From: Allobranchiibius sp038199265
GTDB lineage: Bacteria > Actinomycetota > Actinomycetes > Actinomycetales > Dermatophilaceae
Assembly: GCA_038199265.1 (NCBI GenBank)
Contig: JBBPZD010000263.1
Coordinates: forward strand, 1 to 7,946
Reading direction: 5' to 3'
DNA: 7,946 bases
Below the pieces are notes generated by a model. It was given only the letters and a program-made list of their open reading frames with translations. It did no database searches and was not told the DNA's origin. Position 1 is the first letter of the stretch. Every line of letters starts with the position of its first letter. Both the position numbers and the translations under genes were made by a program. Positions 1-6,217 of the stretch are shown here, piece after piece.

Positions 1-410
1 CAGGGGTCGGGCACAGCACCGATGGTGACTACCTCGACCCTGGGACCCTGCGCCGGCTCGCGTGTGACGCGGACCTCATCCCCATAGTCCTGGGCGGGGG
101 CAGCGAACCGTTGGATGTCGGGCGGGCCAAACGCCTGTTCACCGGGGGACTGCGAGCGGCGATCACCCACCGAGACAAACACTGCACCTTCCCCCACTGC
201 GACCGGCCACCGGGCTGGTGCGACGCGCACCACGTCACCCCGTGGTGGTGCGGCGGCGAAACAACCCTGACCAACGCGGCACTGCTATGCGCCCGGCACC
301 ACACCATCGTGCACCGAGACCTACTGACCGCCCAGGTCACCGCGACCAGCGTCACCTGGAACCCGCAACCCGGACTCATGCCCCAAAAGGGGTCCGCGAC
401 CGCAGCTTGA
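1..410 (+). CDS. DUF222/HNH endonuclease domain protein (13E12-type), 5'-truncated
   Basis: The C-terminal 135 residues of a DUF222-HNH protein are visible; the reading frame is already open at base 3 and the start lies before the window. The visible part begins in the linker region (CDADLIPIVLGG), then RAKRLFTGGLRAAITHRDKHC, then the HNH nuclease module. Visible zinc/catalytic residues (numbered from the first visible codon) are Cys61 and Cys66 (CTFPHC), the DAHH motif at 74-77, Asn91, Cys96 and His99-His100 (CARHH). This is the usual beta-beta-alpha-metal HNH layout, ending about 35 residues after the last histidine as is common in the family. Such proteins occur in many near-identical copies in mycobacteria and relatives (the 13E12 repeat family). 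Their biological role is unclear; DNA cleavage and mobility are inferred from the domain. No functional link to the downstream genes is apparent. Confidence 0.9.
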   Translation, partial: GVGHSTDGDYLDPGTLRRLACDADLIPIVLGGGSEPLDVGRAKRLFTGGLRAAITHRDKHCTFPHCDRPPGWCDAHHVTPWWCGGETTLTNAALLCARHHTIVHRDLLTAQVTATSVTWNPQPGLMPQKGSATAA

Positions 411-426
411 CCGCCGATAGAACACA

Positions 427-447
427 CCAAGGGACCTCCGGCCCTGG
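427..447 (+). terminator. weak hairpin after HNH gene, possible terminator
   Basis: CCAAGGG (427-433) can pair with CCCTGG (442-447) with one bulged A, and CC/GG pairs can extend the stem inside. There is no T-run after it, so it is only a candidate of the U-less kind seen in some actinobacteria. Confidence 0.25.
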
Positions 448-497
448 TTAGCGCGTACTGCCACTGATCGACTGCTACGAGTTCGGATAAGAAGAGC

Positions 498-520
498 AGA
501 CATGTCCGCATCCAATGTCT
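498..520. repeat. inverted repeat AGACAT-N11-ATGTCT with GACATGTC palindrome
   Basis: AGACAT (498-503) is the reverse complement of ATGTCT (515-520). The left arm overlaps the perfect 8-base palindrome GACATGTC (499-506). The segment ATGTCCG (502-508) is repeated in inverted form as CGGACAT at 553-559. It could be part of a regulator binding region for the stress-protein gene, but no known regulator consensus is matched. Confidence 0.3.
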
Positions 521-551
521 AACCGCAGACCGCCGATGTGATTCACCTCTT

Positions 552-566
552 ACGGACATTGTCCGT
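552..566. promoter_or_regulatory. 15-base palindrome ACGGACA-T-TGTCCGT, candidate operator
   Basis: Perfect 7-base arms flank a single central T. The right arm overlaps the proposed -35 box TTGTCC (559-564) of the following gene, where a repressor would block RNA polymerase. It superficially resembles a DosR box (GGAC...GTCC), a known regulator of mycobacterial stress-protein genes, but the spacing between GGAC and GTCC is 3 rather than 4 bases and the outer G/C bases are absent, so DosR is not supported. Confidence 0.4.
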
Positions 567-589
567 CGTATGCCCCTGGCCTCTATGCT
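559..589 (+). promoter_or_regulatory. possible promoter of the universal stress gene
   Basis: TTGTCC (559-564) and TATGCT (584-589) resemble -35 and -10 boxes, but the 19-base spacer is longer than ideal. A transcript would begin near 596 and carry a leader of about 70 bases. TAGGAT at 625-630 is an alternative -10 without a good -35 box. Confidence 0.35.
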
Positions 590-664
590 GGGCGATTCTG
601 ACAATTCGCTGAACGCTTGGCCCATAGGATGGGCTGCAATCCGATCGCAACTTAAGGACTCACA

Positions 665-1162
665 ATGACTGACGTCGAATCCCCCGCCCCCGAGGCCGAA
701 CGTGGCCACATCGTCGTAGGTGTCGATGGCTCCGAGCCGTCTAAGCAGGCTTTGCGATGGGCGGCTTTCGTGGCTGCGTCTACGGGCGCAACCGTGGACG
801 CCATTGCGACCTGGCGTCTGAACGGGTTCACCGCCGGCCCGCGACTGATGGATGACCCGGGCTCTTTCGACCTGTCCGGTGAGACCACCAAGATGCTCAC
901 AGACACGGTGGCTGAGGTGTTCGGTGACACTCCGCCCACAAGCCTGAACACCCTTGTCGAGGAGGGCAACCCTGCGAAGGTGCTCGTCGAGGCCAGCCGC
1001 GACGCCAGCATGTTGATCGTAGGAAGCCGCGGACGCGGCGGCTTCGTCGGTCTGATGCTCGGCTCGGTCAGCACGGCATGTTCCGCGCACTCCTCGTGCC
1101 CGGTCATGGTCATCCACGGTGACACCCCCGCTCCGCCCGCCCTCCTCTTGGGCGCGAAATAA
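665..1162 (+). CDS. universal stress protein (UspA family), single domain
   Basis: A 165-residue cytoplasmic protein with one Usp domain, the usual length for single-domain members. The first beta strand carries HIVVGVDGSEPSKQAL (15-30). The ATP-binding signature G-2x-G-9x-G-S is complete: Gly120, Gly123, Gly133 and Ser134 in VGSRGRGGFVGLMLGSVS. The C-terminal strand is CPVMVIHGD (145-153). Family members with this signature bind ATP and support survival during starvation, low oxygen or other stresses; the specific role here is unknown. The start ATG has an AAGGA Shine-Dalgarno at 654-658, six bases upstream. The last twelve residues (TPAPPALLLGAK) are a short low-complexity tail. The gene appears monocistronic: a possible promoter and palindrome lie upstream and a strong terminator begins 15 bases after the stop. 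The neighbours do not suggest a partner. Confidence 0.93.
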   Translation: MTDVESPAPEAERGHIVVGVDGSEPSKQALRWAAFVAASTGATVDAIATWRLNGFTAGPRLMDDPGSFDLSGETTKMLTDTVAEVFGDTPPTSLNTLVEEGNPAKVLVEASRDASMLIVGSRGRGGFVGLMLGSVSTACSAHSSCPVMVIHGDTPAPPALLLGAK

Positions 1163-1177
1163 CCGCTTGGCTTTCGC

Positions 1178-1222
1178 AAAAGGGAACGTGCGCACTCAGC
1201 TTGAGTGCGCACGTTCCTTTTT
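1178..1222. terminator. strong, probably bidirectional intrinsic terminator
   Basis: A 16-base perfect stem (1183-1198 with 1202-1217) closes on the three-base loop GCT. The stem is extended outward by a G-U pair and four A-T pairs (1178-1182 with 1218-1222), so TTTTT follows it on the plus strand and TTTT on the minus strand. It sits between the convergent stress-protein gene and aldo/keto reductase gene and can terminate both. Confidence 0.9.
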
Positions 1223-1298
1223 GTGTCCACGATCTTCCTACCCACGATGCGGTTTCGCTTTTGCCTCATCGCCGCTACCCGCCGTGGCAGACCGGTAA

Positions 1299-2354
1299 CT
1301 AGGGCCGCAACCGCCTGGTCGGGCGCCCACCGCCGAAGATGCCCGAGACCATCTGCGGCGTGAAGATGCCATAGGGCGACCCCAGCTCGGGGGCGCTCAC
1401 CTCGTCCAGCCGCTGCCGGGTTTCCTGCGACAGATCGTGCTCAGTCGCCGCAAGGCTTGCTTCGAGGTGGTGCGGGATACGAGCTCCCACCAGCACACTG
1501 TCCACCCCAGGCCGGCCCAGCACCCACGCCATCGCCACGTCCGCGGGGGTGCGGTCAGTCTCGTCGGCCACCCCCCGCAGCACCTCGAGTACTGCCCAGT
1601 TGGCGTCGGTGAACTTACTGTCGCCGAACGGGTTGTCTCCCGACAGTCGGCCCTTCGTCTCGGCGCTGTCCTGCGCGGGTGCGTCCTTCCGGTATTTGCC
1701 GGTCAGGAAACCGCCGGCCAACGGACTCCACGGCATGATTCCCATACCTAGTTCGGTGACCGCGCCGACATGCTCGCGCTCGATGTCACGGCTGACGAGC
1801 GAGTACTCCAGCTGCAGCGAGACCGGTGCGGGCAGCCCGTGCGCACGCGCAAGGGTCGCCACCTGCACCGCGAACCACGCAGGCACGTTGGACAGGCCGT
1901 AGTAGCGGATCTTGCCCGCGCGCACCAGATCGGCCATACCGCCCAGCACTTCTTCTGCGGGAGTGACGGTGTCCCAGACGTGCATCCAGTAGAGGTCGAT
2001 GTAGTCGGTCCGCAACCTGCGCAGCGACCCCTCCACTGCGCGCGCCATCATTCCCCGCCCGGAACCGCCCGAGACGATTCCACCCGCTCCTTCAAAGCCG
2101 TACTTGGTGCCGAGGACGACCTGGTCTCGAATACCGCGCTCAGCCAGCATGCTGCCGAGTAGTTCTTCGCTCGCACCACCGCTGTAGACGTCGGCGGTGT
2201 CGATGCAATTGCCACCGGCCTCCAGGAACCTGTCGAGGACGTCTGCCGACTCCGGCTCACTGGAACCCCACTTCGGGTTGGCCATCGTCATCGTGCCGAG
2301 AGTCAGCGGGCTGACGAGCAGCCCGGAGGTGCCCAAAGTGCGTAGGTCGTGCAT
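1299..2354 (-). CDS. aldo/keto reductase
   Basis: A 351-residue NAD(P)H-dependent oxidoreductase of the aldo/keto reductase superfamily (TIM barrel), reducing aldehydes or ketones to alcohols, or the reverse, in the cytoplasm. The catalytic tetrad is complete: Asp52 and Tyr57 (IDTADVYSGG), Lys84 (LGTKYGF) and His125 (YWMHVWD). Other family landmarks are YYGLSNVPAW (151-160), the barrel strand QLEYSLVSRDIE (181-192), MPWSPLAGGFLTGKY (207-221) and the cofactor-binding VLVGARIPHHLEASLAA (287-303). The length fits the longer 'YajO/voltage-channel-beta-like' branch; substrate unknown. The ATG is supported by AGGAG (complement of 2360-2364) five bases upstream. It lies 55 bases after the EamA transporter gene on the same strand and probably shares its transcript. 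The end of the gene faces the hairpin at 1178-1222. Confidence 0.93.
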   Translation of the reverse strand: MHDLRTLGTSGLLVSPLTLGTMTMANPKWGSSEPESADVLDRFLEAGGNCIDTADVYSGGASEELLGSMLAERGIRDQVVLGTKYGFEGAGGIVSGGSGRGMMARAVEGSLRRLRTDYIDLYWMHVWDTVTPAEEVLGGMADLVRAGKIRYYGLSNVPAWFAVQVATLARAHGLPAPVSLQLEYSLVSRDIEREHVGAVTELGMGIMPWSPLAGGFLTGKYRKDAPAQDSAETKGRLSGDNPFGDSKFTDANWAVLEVLRGVADETDRTPADVAMAWVLGRPGVDSVLVGARIPHHLEASLAATEHDLSQETRQRLDEVSAPELGSPYGIFTPQMVSGIFGGGRPTRRLRP

Positions 2355-2409
2355 TACAGCTCCTGTTGCTCGACGAGGTTAGGAACCACCGAGGATGAGC
2401 GTAGGTGGG

Positions 2410-3300
2410 TCAGCGAACGACCTGGTCGATCACGTCGGATTCACCGGACGCGTCCCTTGCCCCTGAACGCTCGGCACCGATGCCCGCCGCGACGACGAGA
2501 AGCACACCGATGGCTGCGGCGTACTTCGGAATCTGCCCCAGCAACACCAGGCCGATCACCAGCGCGATGGCGGGCTCGACGCTCATCAGGATGCCGAACG
2601 CGGCCGTCGTCAACCGGCGTAGTGCCAGCAGTTCCAGCGTGAACGGGATGACCGGCATCAGCAGCGCGAGGCCGATCCCGCTGAAGAACACAGGCCAGCT
2701 CAACCGGCCGACCGTGGACGGTCCGACGATCGCGGTAGCGACCAGGGCGGCCACCGGCATCGAAACGGCGAGCGCCTGAACCCCTGCCACCGCGTCGCCT
2801 GCCCGCTGGGTCAGCAAGATGTAGGCACCCCAACTCGTCGCTGCTGTAAGCGCGAAACCGACGCCGACCGGGTCGATGCTGCCCGCCCAGGGCTCCGTCA
2901 TCAAAACCACACCGACAGCCGCCGTAGCCGCCCACACCAGCGCTGTGCCTCGACTGCGCACCAGAGCGATCGTGAGCGGGCCGAGGAACTCCAACGCGCT
3001 CGCCGTACCGAGTGGAATCCGAGCGACGGCGCTCAAGAAGCACAGGGTCAGGGTGGCGGTGACGACCCCCAACGCGGCGCAGGTGCGCAGATTGGCATGG
3101 GTCCATTTCGTCCGCCACGGGCGGGCGAACAGCAGGAAGATCGGCGCGGCCCACAGCAGCCGCAGCCATGCAGTACCGCCCTCACCGATGCGGTCGAAGA
3201 AACCCACCGACGCAGCGACACCCAGCTGCACCATCAGCATCGCAATGACTGCTCCGGATACGCCCAACCGAGCGGGCGGCATCGGACGCAGAACGTTCAC
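2410..3300 (-). CDS. EamA/DMT-family transporter, RhtA-like exporter
   Basis: A 296-residue membrane protein with about ten hydrophobic segments in two EamA repeats (roughly 13-135 and 145-275). Several stretches closely resemble the E. coli threonine/homoserine exporter RhtA: IPLGTASALEFLGPLTIAL (95-113), SWGAYILLTQRAG (156-168) and IPFTLELLALRRLTTAAFG (218-236), followed by ILMSVEPAIA (237-246). Efflux of an amino acid or similar small metabolite across the cytoplasmic membrane is inferred from this; the substrate is not shown. The C-terminal 20 residues are polar and probably cytoplasmic. The start is GTG: an in-frame TGA lies four codons upstream, and the ATG at codon 7 is the only close alternative. 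Neither has a recognisable Shine-Dalgarno, so leaderless or weakly initiated translation is possible. It is the first gene of a likely two-gene unit with the aldo/keto reductase and is divergent from the APC permease. Confidence 0.9.
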   Translation of the reverse strand: MNVLRPMPPARLGVSGAVIAMLMVQLGVAASVGFFDRIGEGGTAWLRLLWAAPIFLLFARPWRTKWTHANLRTCAALGVVTATLTLCFLSAVARIPLGTASALEFLGPLTIALVRSRGTALVWAATAAVGVVLMTEPWAGSIDPVGVGFALTAATSWGAYILLTQRAGDAVAGVQALAVSMPVAALVATAIVGPSTVGRLSWPVFFSGIGLALLMPVIPFTLELLALRRLTTAAFGILMSVEPAIALVIGLVLLGQIPKYAAAIGVLLVVAAGIGAERSGARDASGESDVIDQVVR

Positions 3301-3434
3301 GCAGGCGAGTCAACACGATGCAGCGAACGACATGCACCTCATCGGATTCGGCGACCGGGCAGCCGAAGTAACGGGGCGCGTGACTTGGGTCTCAACGAAG
3401 TGCAGGTCACTCGCTACATTCCTCCGACTCAGGC

Positions 3435-3551
3435 GTGAAAGCTCTCGACACAGCGAATTTCGCCGACGGTGTCTCGGGCGGCGATCGGGCCTACTGCCCT
3501 CGGCTGATCATCGATCGCACTGGCGACACCGCCGCGTGCAGTCGCTGGTAG
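3435..3551 (+). other. possible small ORF or gene relic (38 codons)
   Basis: A GTG-initiated frame encodes a 38-residue peptide (KALDTANFADGVSGGDRAY..., ending CSRW) with about three quarters G or C at third positions, like the coding DNA around it. AGG (3431-3433) is too close to the GTG to be a good ribosome site. It resembles nothing I recognise. It could be a leader peptide, a remnant of a lost gene, or chance; its coincidence with the inverted repeats argues for caution. Confidence 0.15.
3467..3531. repeat. nested inverted repeats upstream of the permease gene
   Basis: CGGTGTC (3467-3473) is the reverse complement of GACACCG (3525-3531). Inside it, GCGATCG (3481-3487) is the reverse complement of CGATCGC (3512-3518). 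The two pairs have almost the same centre (3499), so a folded RNA or DNA cruciform or a multi-site operator is possible. No known riboswitch or leader is recognised. Confidence 0.3.
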
Positions 3552-3588
3552 ACCTTCGATTCCTCCTCCGCATCCTTCTCGCCGATTT

Positions 3589-3597
3589 CGTTCGGGT
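3589..3597 (+). repeat. CGTTCGGGT motif, copy 1
   Basis: The first of three identical 9-base motifs. Here it continues as CGTTCGGGTATCAACG (3589-3604), with CGTT/AACG ends that are inverted repeats. The other copies are at 3668 and 6215, all in non-coding leaders of this cluster. Confidence 0.4.
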
Positions 3598-3632
3598 ATC
3601 AACGACTTGTACGGATCACCTGCGGAAAACCC

Positions 3633-3661
3633 TTGACACCTCCTGTGAGGCGTGTCACTCT
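3633..3661 (+). promoter_or_regulatory. candidate permease promoter with overlapping TGACAC-N12-GTGTCA operator
   Basis: TTGACA (3633-3638) is a perfect -35 box; CACTCT (3656-3661), 17 bases on, is a weak -10. The inverted repeat TGACAC (3634-3639) / GTGTCA (3652-3657), 6-base arms with a 12-base spacer, covers the -35 and reaches the -10, a position suited to repression. Transcription would begin near 3668, at the second CGTTCGGGT copy, about 35 bases before the permease start. Confidence 0.45.
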
Positions 3662-3667
3662 TCGATT

Positions 3668-3676
3668 CGTTCGGGT
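3668..3676 (+). repeat. CGTTCGGGT motif, copy 2
   Basis: The second copy lies 79 bases after the first and 26 bases before the permease ATG, near the expected transcription start. It is followed by CCGTACA rather than the ACGAACA of the copy ahead of the P450. Confidence 0.4.
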
Positions 3677-3690
3677 CCGTACAACTTTCC

Positions 3691-3695
3691 TGGAG
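3691..3695 (+). promoter_or_regulatory. ribosome binding site fixing the permease start
   Basis: TGGAG lies seven bases before ATG 3703. The frame is open back to GTG 3652, but that codon lies inside the candidate promoter/operator and has no Shine-Dalgarno, so ATG 3703 is preferred. Confidence 0.7.
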
Positions 3696-3702
3696 TGAAC
3701 CC

Positions 3703-5226
3703 ATGAGCCAGTCGACTGCCCCGCCAGTGAGTGACGACACAGAACTGAATCGGGGGCGCCTCGGAGTCGTAGGAATTGTTTTCTACGTCATCGCCGCAGC
3801 AAGCCCGCTGGTCGGTATGACCGGCGCCCTCCCGGTCGCGATCGTGCTTGGAAGCGGCCCCGGAGTACCGGGTGCGTACGTCGCGGTCGGCATCGTCCTG
3901 TTGCTCTTCAGCGTCGGTTACGCCGCGATGAGCTCGCGGGTGACCAACGCCGGTGCGTTCTTCGCCTACGTCGGGCGCGGGCTCGGGGTCACCGCCGGCG
4001 TCGGCAGCGCCTATGTGTCACTGGTCGCCTACCTGGCCATCCAACTCGCCATCTTCGGATTCTTCGGCGCCGTCATGGGCAGCGAGATGAATTCCTCGTT
4101 CGGCATCGACTGGCCGTGGTGGGTGTGGACGCTCATCGCGTGGGGTCTCGTGCTGCTGCTGTCCGCGTTCAGCGTCGACATCGGCGCCAAGTTCCTCGGC
4201 GTACTGATGCTGTTCGAGCTCGGATCGCTGTTGCTCACTGCAGTTGCGGTCTTCGCCAAGGGCGGCGGCTCCGATGGTATTGACTTCGGCGCTTCCTTCT
4301 CGCCGAGCAGCGTCTTCGTCGGCGGCCTGACCGGTTCGGCCGGCATCGCGCTCACGTTCGCCTTCGCCTCGTTCATCGGCTTCGAAGCGACCGCGATCTA
4401 CGGAGAGGAGTCCAAGGACCCCAAGAAGACGGTTCCGATCGCGACCTACGCCGCGGTCACCATCATCACCATCCTGTTCGCGCTCACGACCTTCGCCGTC
4501 ATCTCAGCGCTCGGCGCCGACAAGGCGGTCGAAGAGGCAGCCGCGCGATCGTCGGTCAACAAGGTTCCCCTGGTCGACTCCGCGCAGGTCATCTTCTCGG
4601 TCGCTCGTGAGTACGTCGGCGACTGGCTGGCCCAGACGATGAGTTGGTTGGTGCTCAGCAGCCTCTTCGCCGGAATGCTCGCCTTTCAGAACTCGGCTGC
4701 TCGCTACTTCTTCTCGATGGGCCGGGCCGGGGTGCTACCCAAGCAGCTCGACAAGGTCAACAAGGCCGGCGCCCCGTTGCTGGGCTCGATGGTGACTTCG
4801 GTAGTCACGGGCGTCGTCATCGTGGTGTTCGCCGTCACCGGAAAGGACCCGGTGCTGAACATGTTCTTCTGGTTCAGCGGCCTTGCGGTGGTGGCCATCG
4901 TCTTCGTCGAGTTCCTGGTCTGCCTCGCCGTCATCTCCTACTTCCGCAGGAACGCCCGGGGTATGAACATCTTCAAGACCACCATCGCGCCGATTCTGGC
5001 TGCGATCGGACTGGTCGTCGGGGAGTACCTGCTGATGTCGCGCTTCGGCTTGCTGGCCGGCACCGTTGCCGAGGGTGTCGATCCCAGCAAGCAGGCGTGG
5101 GGTCTGAGTCTGCTCGGATACACCCTGGTCCTGCTGCCGTTCGCGGTGTTCGTCGTCGGCGCGACCGTCGGAGCGATCCGCAGACGCGGCGAGAACTCCT
5201 CGGCCATCGACGACCTGGTCAAGTGA
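3703..5226 (+). CDS. APC-superfamily permease (amino acid/amine transporter)
   Basis: A 507-residue inner-membrane permease of the amino acid-polyamine-organocation superfamily with about twelve hydrophobic segments after a polar N-terminus of about 20 residues. The broken first helix carries FYVIAAASPLVGMTGALP (27-44). The sixth-helix region and following loop carry the typical ASFIGFEATAIYGEESKDPKK (222-242), and a later cytoplasmic loop has ARYFFSMGRAGVLPKQLDKV (333-352). The C-terminus (RRRGENSSAIDDLVK) is cytoplasmic. Family members import amino acids, amines or related organic cations, usually with a proton or sodium ion; the substrate here is unknown. Position at the head of an oxidoreductase/P450 cluster suggests uptake of the compound these enzymes attack. 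The stop overlaps the GTG start of the next gene by four bases (GTGA), implying translational coupling. Confidence 0.93.
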   Translation: MSQSTAPPVSDDTELNRGRLGVVGIVFYVIAAASPLVGMTGALPVAIVLGSGPGVPGAYVAVGIVLLLFSVGYAAMSSRVTNAGAFFAYVGRGLGVTAGVGSAYVSLVAYLAIQLAIFGFFGAVMGSEMNSSFGIDWPWWVWTLIAWGLVLLLSAFSVDIGAKFLGVLMLFELGSLLLTAVAVFAKGGGSDGIDFGASFSPSSVFVGGLTGSAGIALTFAFASFIGFEATAIYGEESKDPKKTVPIATYAAVTIITILFALTTFAVISALGADKAVEEAAARSSVNKVPLVDSAQVIFSVAREYVGDWLAQTMSWLVLSSLFAGMLAFQNSAARYFFSMGRAGVLPKQLDKVNKAGAPLLGSMVTSVVTGVVIVVFAVTGKDPVLNMFFWFSGLAVVAIVFVEFLVCLAVISYFRRNARGMNIFKTTIAPILAAIGLVVGEYLLMSRFGLLAGTVAEGVDPSKQAWGLSLLGYTLVLLPFAVFVVGATVGAIRRRGENSSAIDDLVK

Positions 5227-6176
5227 CCGCGACAGTGACGACCAGGCCGCGCATGCTGATGATCCTCAGCGAGAACTGGACGCTGACCAGCGGGCGCCGG
5301 TTGCCGGACCTGGTGGGCTGGGCGCAGATCGCCGAGGATGCCGGTTTCGATGCGGTGATGCTCAGCGAGCATGTGGTGCTCGGCCCGGACGCCAGCGAGA
5401 ACGGCGTGATGGGCAACCCGCGCGATTACGCGATGCCCGGCAACCAGGACCCGTTCATGCCCTGGCCGAACTCGATGCTGCTGCTCGCGGCGATGGCGTC
5501 GGTGACCAGCTCCATCCGGTTAGTCGGCGGCGCGATCATCGCTCCGCTGCGGCATCCGCTGATGCTGGCCCGCGAACTCGGAACCCTCGACCTGATCAGC
5601 GGGGGCCGGCTGGTCGTCCAGCCGACCGTCAGCTGGAGCAAGGACGAGTACGACGCGCTCGGCGTGCCCTTCACCAAGCGCGGCAAGATCCTGGACGAGC
5701 AGCTGCAGATCCTGGAGCTGGCCTGGAAGGGCGGCCCGTTCTCCTTCCACGGCGAGTACTTCGAGTTCGACGACGTCACGCTGGAACCGCGTGCCCACCA
5801 TGCCGACGGGCCTCGGCTGTGGTTCGGCGGCCAGGGTATGAGCAAGCCGTTGCTGCGCCGGCTGACCCGCTACGGCCACGGTTTCCACCCGCTGGGCAAC
5901 GCGACCGCAGCCGACCTGCAGATGCTCGACGACGGGCTTTCCGACACCGGGCGACAGTTGAGCGATCTCGAGCTCGTCGGGGGCACTCGCGCGGTCTTCC
6001 CAGATGACCATTCATGCGCCGATCTGGGCCAGGCCATGGAGCCGATCCGCGAACAGATCGAACGCGGCTTCACGACCTTCTGCATCAAACCGTCGCAGTT
6101 CATCGACCACGACAGCGAGTTGTCGTCTTTCAGCCGCGACGTCATCCGCCGGGTAGAGGCGATGGTGGCCTGCTGA
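5223..6176 (+). CDS. LLM-class (luciferase-like) F420/FMN-dependent oxidoreductase
   Basis: A 317-residue bacterial-luciferase-like TIM-barrel enzyme. Landmarks are WAQIAEDAGFDAVMLSEHV (33-51), IRLVGGAIIAPLRHPLMLAR (98-117), LGTLDLISGGRLVV (119-132), EYDALGVPFTKRGKILDEQL (142-161), FSFHGEYFEFDDV (173-185) and PRLWFGGQG (197-205). In actinobacteria many such enzymes use coenzyme F420, others FMN; this sequence alone does not decide. Reactions in the class include hydride transfer to or from alcohols, imines or double bonds, and monooxygenation. Where many relatives have GxGxGW after GRL, this protein has VVQPTVSW, so the cofactor-side loop may differ. GTG 5223 is chosen because it overlaps the permease stop (GTGA) and gives the N-terminus MTATVTTRPRMLMIL; ATG 5253 is a possible shorter start, and neither has a strong Shine-Dalgarno. 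The frame is open far upstream, but that part lies inside the permease gene. Confidence 0.88.
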   Translation: MTATVTTRPRMLMILSENWTLTSGRRLPDLVGWAQIAEDAGFDAVMLSEHVVLGPDASENGVMGNPRDYAMPGNQDPFMPWPNSMLLLAAMASVTSSIRLVGGAIIAPLRHPLMLARELGTLDLISGGRLVVQPTVSWSKDEYDALGVPFTKRGKILDEQLQILELAWKGGPFSFHGEYFEFDDVTLEPRAHHADGPRLWFGGQGMSKPLLRRLTRYGHGFHPLGNATAADLQMLDDGLSDTGRQLSDLELVGGTRAVFPDDHSCADLGQAMEPIREQIERGFTTFCIKPSQFIDHDSELSSFSRDVIRRVEAMVAC

Positions 6177-6188
6177 CAGGTACACCCG

Positions 6189-6217
6189 TTGCCATTCCCG
6201 TCTACTGGCAATACCGT
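6189..6217 (+). promoter_or_regulatory. promoter of the P450-reductase genes
   Basis: TTGCCA (6189-6194) and TACCGT (6212-6217) are separated by 17 bases, matching housekeeping-sigma spacing with a TANNNT -10 box. Transcription would start near 6224, about 35 bases before the P450 start. This allows expression separate from the permease and LLM genes. It is proposed from sequence only. Confidence 0.55.

Larger units (their letters stand above)
411..664. other. non-coding gap between HNH gene and universal stress gene
   Basis: No convincing gene is visible on either strand in this 254-base gap. It is less GC-rich than its surroundings. It holds a weak hairpin just after the HNH stop, inverted TGTCCG half-sites and a possible promoter for the stress-protein gene, all listed separately. 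Confidence 0.6.
3301..3702. other. divergent gene-free regulatory region between two transporters
   Basis: 402 bases separate the divergent EamA exporter and APC permease genes, long for a genome packed with 4-base overlaps. No regulator gene is present. The region contains a nested inverted repeat (3467-3531), two CGTTCGGGT copies (3589-3597 and 3668-3676), a TTGACA box inside a TGACAC/GTGTCA repeat (3633-3657) and a possible 38-codon open frame (3435-3551). On the minus strand a weak TTGAGA (complement of 3390-3395) with a poor -10 near 3366-3371 is the best promoter candidate seen for the exporter. Confidence 0.6.

Noticed and set aside
1..410. Insertion sequence or transposon end at the HNH gene
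   Set aside because: No terminal inverted repeats, target duplications or transposase motifs are visible; DUF222-HNH genes are common chromosomal genes in this group.
535..546. CRP-like site TGTGATTCAC
   Set aside because: CRP sites need a six-base spacer between TGTGA and TCACA; here the halves abut.
552..566. DosR box upstream of the stress gene
   Set aside because: GGAC and GTCC are three bases apart rather than four and the flanking bases do not fit the consensus.
29..1195. 388-codon open frame on the minus strand
   Set aside because: It runs antisense to both the HNH domain and the universal stress gene, which have clear family motifs. Its translation is Arg/Ser/His-rich with no recognisable domain, a typical high-GC shadow.
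3652..3702. Earlier GTG start for the permease
   Set aside because: It falls inside the candidate promoter/operator, has no Shine-Dalgarno and adds residues not typical of the family, whereas ATG 3703 has TGGAG at proper spacing.
3429..3740. 103-codon minus-strand open frame across the divergent region
   Set aside because: It overlaps the permease start, has no ribosome site seen and no recognisable domain; a relic cannot be fully excluded.
4644..5222. N-terminal extension of the LLM oxidoreductase frame back to 4644
   Set aside because: This part lies wholly inside the permease gene in another frame and reads as an Arg/Gly-rich sequence. LLM homology begins only near 5250.
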